Both the position numbers and the translations under genes were made by a program. A DNA stretch of 64,000 bases from Halobacteriales archaeon QS_1_68_20 (GTDB lineage Archaea > Halobacteriota > Halobacteria > Halobacteriales > PXRE01), in assembly GCA_003021085.1 (NCBI GenBank), contig PXRE01000009.1:44106-108105 (forward strand). The letters run 5' to 3'. How positions within the stretch are numbered: the stretch's first letter is position 1; each line of letters begins with the position of its first letter. This document shows positions 60,228 through 64,000 of this stretch, piece after piece. Below the pieces are notes generated by a model that saw only the letters and a program-made list of their open reading frames with translations, was not told the origin of the DNA and ran no database searches.

Positions 60228-62342
60228 TCAGAATGCACTGATTGCCGCATCTTCTCGGTCAGCGAGGTAGGTCTCGATTTCGAAGCGTTGCCATCCAAGT
60301 GGTGATAGCACGCTCTCGGCTGCTCGAAGGGTGAGATCGCGATAAAACTCGCTATCGTATCGACCATCAGCACTACCTTCGGTTGCGAGTCGAACCCGCT
60401 CTCGTGAGGATTTGCTGTCGTCGACGACCACGTACGAGACATCCTCGCCGAAATGTTTGTCCTTCCCGAGATCAGCAGCGCGCTCTAGTGCAGCTACGTT
60501 CCGGGTCTCGTGGGTGTATTCCTCTCGCGGTTTGGAGACTCGGTTTTTGATGGCCAGTTCGTTGGGATCGATGCGCCCTCTGTCGAGGGCCGCGAGCTTC
60601 ATCGCGAGGAGATCGCAGACAGCCTCGGGTTCCTGGTGTTCATCGAGCGCGGCGACCAGTTCCTTTTGCACCTCCTCGATGAACGCCGGGGTTGAACGCT
60701 GCCGGCACTCGATGCCCCGATACTTGTAGGGACTGTCATCCTCCGGGGCGTTGGCCTTTCGACCGAAATACTTCGTGAGCGCGCCGGCTTCGGAGTCACG
60801 CATCGGCACGAACGCCACCCAGTCGTACGCCGCTTCGTGTTCGAGGCGAATCCCCGACCGGTCGGTGATCCGCTCGGCGAGTTCATCGAGTGGTGTCTGC
60901 TCCTCGCTGTCAACCGCCTGCACCCAGATGCTGTCGACGATACCATGCACGACGCGCCACCCGCCGGCTTCGAGAACCTCCTTCGCATCGAGCAGGAGCT
61001 CGCGAGCGAACGCATTGATCGCCTCGTGGCACTCGATACGCCCGAACTTCGCATTCGAGAATCCCTGATAGCCGAAACAGGAGACGAGAATCCACTTGAT
61101 CGCGCTCGACCGGCCTTCCAGTTCCTCCCGGCGCTCGGGGTCGTCCGTCTCTTGGAGTTCGGCTTTGATCGCATCCCGATCGTCGATCAACGGCTGGAGC
61201 AGATCCGGGAGATACCCGCGTTCGTCACAAATGGCGTAGCCGATACCCGGTACGTCCTCGCGGTCCTCGTGGCACGCACATCGGATCTTCTCGGGGCTGA
61301 CGTTGTACTGGCAGATGATGTTCGGATACAGACTCGAAAAGTCGAGTTCGTGAACCCCTCGATGAACACCGACGTCGGGGGCGAAGGTGAACCCACCCCT
61401 GTCCGCTTCGTGGAGCTGGTGCATCGTTTTGTACTGTTCGTGTCGCCACGAGTTCCACGGCACCAGCACGCCGCGCCGCCGGGCCTCTTTGATCTGTATC
61501 GCCGTCAGGACGTTCCCGATCGATGCCCACGCCAGTTCCTGAAGCGGCTTGCCTGAACGTCCGACGAGATCGAGACACCCATCCAGATTGGTTTCGGAGA
61601 GAAAGAAGGTGTTCGAGCGGTCGATGATGACGCGACCCGGCAGATTGTAGCGGGCAGGCGAATGGCCGACCTGTCCGTAGCTCTCGTAGGTCGAACGACC
61701 TGCCAGTTGCTCGAAGCCCGGTCGGCGACCGAGGTGGAAGTCGGCTACACCATATCGATCCGCAGCGTCGTCCAGCGTCGGCAATACCTCGCTTGCGTTC
61801 ACGATCAGGACATCGGGGTCGATCGTTTCCATCGCTTCACGGACGCACTCGAGGTTGAACGGAGGGCTCTGAGCAAACTCTCGATCTTCGATCTCGATTT
61901 CCCCCACCTCATCGTTCGCGAGTCGTCTGGGTTCGATCGCGATCTCCATGGTAGTGAGGTCCGTCGACGGTGTCGGGTCGGTGCCTGTTTCGAGGCAGTA
62001 GCGGAACTCCGGGGAGAAATCGACGTTGTAGAGTCGGTATTCGCCGGGCGAGGCCCAGCCTCGAATGTCGAAGGCCACACTCCGAACAGCGTTGGGTTCG
62101 GTGACATCGACGCGTAGCACCCGTTCTGGTTCGTGCCGAAACCCACGTCGCCACTCTTCGATGGCTACACCATCGACGTCGGGCCACATCGAGAGGTGTC
62201 CTCGGAGATCCTCAACCTCACTCGATTCGGCAGAGACGTAGAAACTCGGCGTGTACGTCTCGTCCCGCTCGCACTCGACGCCGTCTTCGGTGCGCGACCA
62301 TCGACACACACCGTTATCGATGTGATCGAACGCGAACGCCAC
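60228..62342 (-). CDS. Family B DNA polymerase, PolB2-like
   Basis: 704 residues. The polymerase domain shows motif A ELDFSSLYPNII (Asp kept), motif B region KWILVSCFGYQGFSNAKFG and motif C HGIVDSIWV. In motif C the first Asp of the usual DTD is absent. The N-terminal exonuclease-like region (AFDIRGW, TTMEIAIEPRRL) lacks the normal DxE. It belongs to the archaeal PolB2 group, thought to be impaired or specialised in repair. It follows two genes read in the same direction: a 102-residue protein (4 bases apart) and a RecA-like protein. The start at 62342 gives MAFAFDHIDNGVCRW. Confidence 0.85.
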   Translation of the reverse strand: MAFAFDHIDNGVCRWSRTEDGVECERDETYTPSFYVSAESSEVEDLRGHLSMWPDVDGVAIEEWRRGFRHEPERVLRVDVTEPNAVRSVAFDIRGWASPGEYRLYNVDFSPEFRYCLETGTDPTPSTDLTTMEIAIEPRRLANDEVGEIEIEDREFAQSPPFNLECVREAMETIDPDVLIVNASEVLPTLDDAADRYGVADFHLGRRPGFEQLAGRSTYESYGQVGHSPARYNLPGRVIIDRSNTFFLSETNLDGCLDLVGRSGKPLQELAWASIGNVLTAIQIKEARRRGVLVPWNSWRHEQYKTMHQLHEADRGGFTFAPDVGVHRGVHELDFSSLYPNIICQYNVSPEKIRCACHEDREDVPGIGYAICDERGYLPDLLQPLIDDRDAIKAELQETDDPERREELEGRSSAIKWILVSCFGYQGFSNAKFGRIECHEAINAFARELLLDAKEVLEAGGWRVVHGIVDSIWVQAVDSEEQTPLDELAERITDRSGIRLEHEAAYDWVAFVPMRDSEAGALTKYFGRKANAPEDDSPYKYRGIECRQRSTPAFIEEVQKELVAALDEHQEPEAVCDLLAMKLAALDRGRIDPNELAIKNRVSKPREEYTHETRNVAALERAADLGKDKHFGEDVSYVVVDDSKSSRERVRLATEGSADGRYDSEFYRDLTLRAAESVLSPLGWQRFEIETYLADREDAAISAF

Positions 62343-62346
62343 CTGC

Positions 62347-62655
62347 CTACCCTCTCCCCGTACTGGTGGGTACGGACTCGGCCGTGTGCTCGCTGTCCAG
62401 TGTCGTTTCGAGTGCTTCCAGCCGCTCTTCGAGCAACTGAAACTGCTTTTCCTGTTCGAGAATCACCGAAAGGAGGAACGGGATTTCTGGTTCTTGATGG
62501 TTGAGGTATCCGGCGGCATCGGCATGGGTGCGACCGTGCTCGAACAGCCGGTCGAAGTGTGGCTTGTCGACGCGGCGGAGCGCTCGGCGGTACTCTCCCC
62601 AGTCGTCTTCCAGAGCTCGAATAGTGTCCCGATAGGTGGGGTTAGTCCGTCCCAA
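62347..62655 (-). CDS. Small protein of the PolB2 cassette
   Basis: 102 residues. MGRTNPTYRDTIRALEDDWG, then EYRRALRRVDKPHFDRLFEH and a C-terminal coiled coil (LSVILEQEKQFQLLEERLEA). The basic N-terminus and coiled coil suggest DNA or protein binding. It overlaps the RecA-like gene by 14 bases, so the three genes form one operon. Function unknown. Confidence 0.75.
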   Translation of the reverse strand: MGRTNPTYRDTIRALEDDWGEYRRALRRVDKPHFDRLFEHGRTHADAAGYLNHQEPEIPFLLSVILEQEKQFQLLEERLEALETTLDSEHTAESVPTSTGRG

Positions 62656-63325
62656 CGGTGGCCACCTCCGGTTGCACAGTCGATTCGCCTAACTCCGGAT
62701 GGCGAGCCGTGAGGATCCGATTCCAGTAGGTAATGGTGGTCTGGAAGTAGCCCCGACCGGGGTACACCAGCGTCTCGAAATCCGAACCCGTGAACCGTGG
62801 TCCCTGAGAGGTCTGTTCGCACCGGAGTACCTCCTCGGCAGCACACTCGATAGGACTCGTGTCCTCTCCCCTGTTCGTTCGCGTTACCAGAACTGGAATC
62901 CTGGTCTTGTCGTGGACGTCCTCGACGAGCGCGATGCCCTCGGACAGCATCCGCTCTCCCTCCCGATGGTTGAGGTCGCCGTCCCGATAGAACCAGTCGA
63001 GATCCGGAAGCACCAGTAGCGAGGTCTCCTCGGTAACCTGCTCGTGGAGTTCGTCGAGCAGCGAGTAGTGCTGGAAGGCGGTGAACCCACGGGCGATCTC
63101 GATTCGATCTAGGAGCCGAGGACTGGGTGCAAGCTGGGCCAGTGGTTGCGTGCTGGCGTTCCCGCGACTGTCGATCCAAGTAGCCGTCGCGTCGGTCCCC
63201 TGAGAAAGCAGGTGATCGAGAACCAGCGATTGTAGGGCTCCCGAGGTCCGACGCTCGGCTTCCAGCAGATGGATATTACCGTCAAGGGTCGGAAGTTCGA
63301 TGGTCGGAGCCGACTGTCTTGGCAT
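62642..63325 (-). CDS. RecA/RadA-like protein lacking Walker A
   Basis: 227 residues. GNIHLLEAERRTSGALQSLV occupies the Walker A place but lacks G-K-S/T. ATWIDSRGNASTQPLAQLAP, then DRIEIARGFTAFQHY and the Walker B-like strand SLLVLPDLDWFY follow the RadA core order. It is thus a catalytically altered RecA-fold protein, comparable in design to ImuA/SulA-type partners of error-prone polymerases. First gene of the cassette. A gctattacc promoter-like word lies upstream. Confidence 0.75.
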   Translation of the reverse strand: MPRQSAPTIELPTLDGNIHLLEAERRTSGALQSLVLDHLLSQGTDATATWIDSRGNASTQPLAQLAPSPRLLDRIEIARGFTAFQHYSLLDELHEQVTEETSLLVLPDLDWFYRDGDLNHREGERMLSEGIALVEDVHDKTRIPVLVTRTNRGEDTSPIECAAEEVLRCEQTSQGPRFTGSDFETLVYPGRGYFQTTITYWNRILTARHPELGESTVQPEVATVGTD

Positions 63326-63509
63326 GGGAAAACCGACTCCGCCGGATGGTAATAGCTACGGGGGGAAACTTTCCAGAAGTTCCAGTTGCTTCATACCGCG
63401 TTCGGCGTCGTCTTCAACTACCTGTCTCTAGCGTTGAGGAGGTCGGTGTTCCGGAGCCCGTCCAATATTGGTTGGCGGACTATAGACCCTGTTCGGTAAT
63501 TGATCGCGG

Positions 63510-63835
63510 TCTACTATCGTGCTGCCATCTACCGATTCAACGAGGCCGGTTGAACCGTTTCGAAGAGCGCGGCTTCGACGCCGCGCTCTATGACAAATCT
63601 CGTCCCGGCCGTCCATCCGAACTCAGCGACGACCAGTTTGAGCAGTTCACCGCTGTACTCCATGGACCTCCTGAAGAAGCTGGATACGACCCAGCGTGGA
63701 GTACAGCTCTCGCTCGGCACTACCTCATCAAGACGTCCGATGTTGCTTTCTCCCGCCATCACGTTTGTCGGCTCATGCACAAGGCCGGGGTCTCACCGAA
63801 GACCCCCCGGCCGGAGCCAGTCTCTGCCGACGAAG
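63510..63835 (+). pseudogene. IS630-family transposase N-terminal fragment
   Basis: AAIYRFNEAG is broken by a stop, then in another frame LNRFEERGFDAALYDKSRPG, RPSELSDDQFEQFTAVLHGP, and SRHHVCRLMHKAGVSPKTPR follow. This is the HTH part of a haloarchaeal IS630 transposase. The DDE domain is missing. After about 63830 the sequence belongs to another element read on the minus strand. Confidence 0.8.
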
Positions 63836-63987
63836 CCGAACACGAGCGCCCAGACCATCGCTGGAACCTGGAACTTGCTGTCGCGTTCGACCACGCCGAC
63901 TGCCTCGGCGTGGTCTTCGAGAGCCGTCGATGGAAAGAGCGTAGTGAGCCGCTGTTCAATTCGGCCCGAGGAGGGTTCGTCGGTCAC
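63826..63987 (-). pseudogene. ISH3-type transposase N-terminus, truncated
   Basis: From the minus-strand start at 63987: RIEQRLTTLFPSTALEDHAE, then VGVVERDSKFQVPAMVWALV. This is the N-terminal region of the ISH3 family. It stops abruptly where the IS630 fragment begins. One element was therefore truncated by the other or by a later deletion. Confidence 0.75.
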
Positions 63988-64000
63988 ACCGAACTCCTCC

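Overview
The window is chromosomal DNA from a haloarchaeon (class Halobacteria). The evidence is high G+C coding DNA, strongly acidic proteins, TATA boxes 22-30 bases upstream of start codons with little or no leader, and archaeal genes: proteasome-activating nucleotidase, aIF5B, SecD/SecF in archaeal order, Nob1, Pus10, pyruvoyl arginine decarboxylase, archaeal RNase HII, and bat-type regulators. The genus cannot be fixed from sequence reading alone. I found no rRNA operon, intact tRNA or CRISPR array.

Layout. 1-12.2 kb is core chromosome: two UspA proteins, a GNAT, pterin dehydratase, hisS, a SHOCT protein, truA, the remnant of a PGF-CTERM protein, a membrane histidine kinase, pepF, pan, and arginine decarboxylase. 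12.2-19.26 kb is a 7.0-kb integrative element inserted at the 3' end of infB. It is bounded by a 14-bp direct repeat. It carries a tyrosine recombinase with a partner gene, a zinc-finger protein resembling a decayed homing endonuclease, a tightly overlapping operon of small zinc-finger and helix-turn-helix proteins with a TFB-like protein, two long inverted sequence blocks around that operon, and a low-G+C two-TM cargo gene. 19.2-26.3 kb has infB and an unusual pair: a frameshifted secreted LamG-like giant and a coiled/CARDB-like partner. 26.4-39 kb is mostly housekeeping: PRC-barrel, Nob1, CPBP protease, pgi, a damaged toxin-antitoxin pair, secF-secD, rnhB, cupin, Pus10. 39-45.7 kb has a chimeric MFS pseudogene, a large response regulator/bat protein, and a four-gene TasA-like fibre/SipW-like signal-peptidase operon. 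45.8-54.8 kb has a tungsten aldehyde ferredoxin oxidoreductase, NUDIX, flavin reductase, a VOC gene broken by an odd duplication, a MoaD/SAMP-like operon, and a frameshifted S9 peptidase. 54.8-64 kb is a lower-G+C variable region. It contains remnants of IS6, IS4 (ISH8-like), IS5, IS630 and ISH3-type elements, an intact phosphoesterase and LMW-phosphatase/ArsC-like pair, a small regulator between palindromes, and a PolB2 / small protein / RecA-like cassette.

Two themes recur. First, five or six otherwise well-preserved genes carry one single-base frameshift each, and one carries an in-frame stop. This means either real recent decay or residual sequencing error. Second, there are four short direct duplications of 36-43 nt. 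Three of them have a period of 70-73 nt with 30-34 nt of intervening filler, and one filler is an exact 38-nt copy of a signal-peptidase gene 6 kb away.

The most promising candidates for undescribed systems are the infB-targeted element, the PolB2/RecA-like cassette, and the giant LamG protein with its partner. The TasA-like/SipW-like operon is a recognisable type but little studied in haloarchaea.
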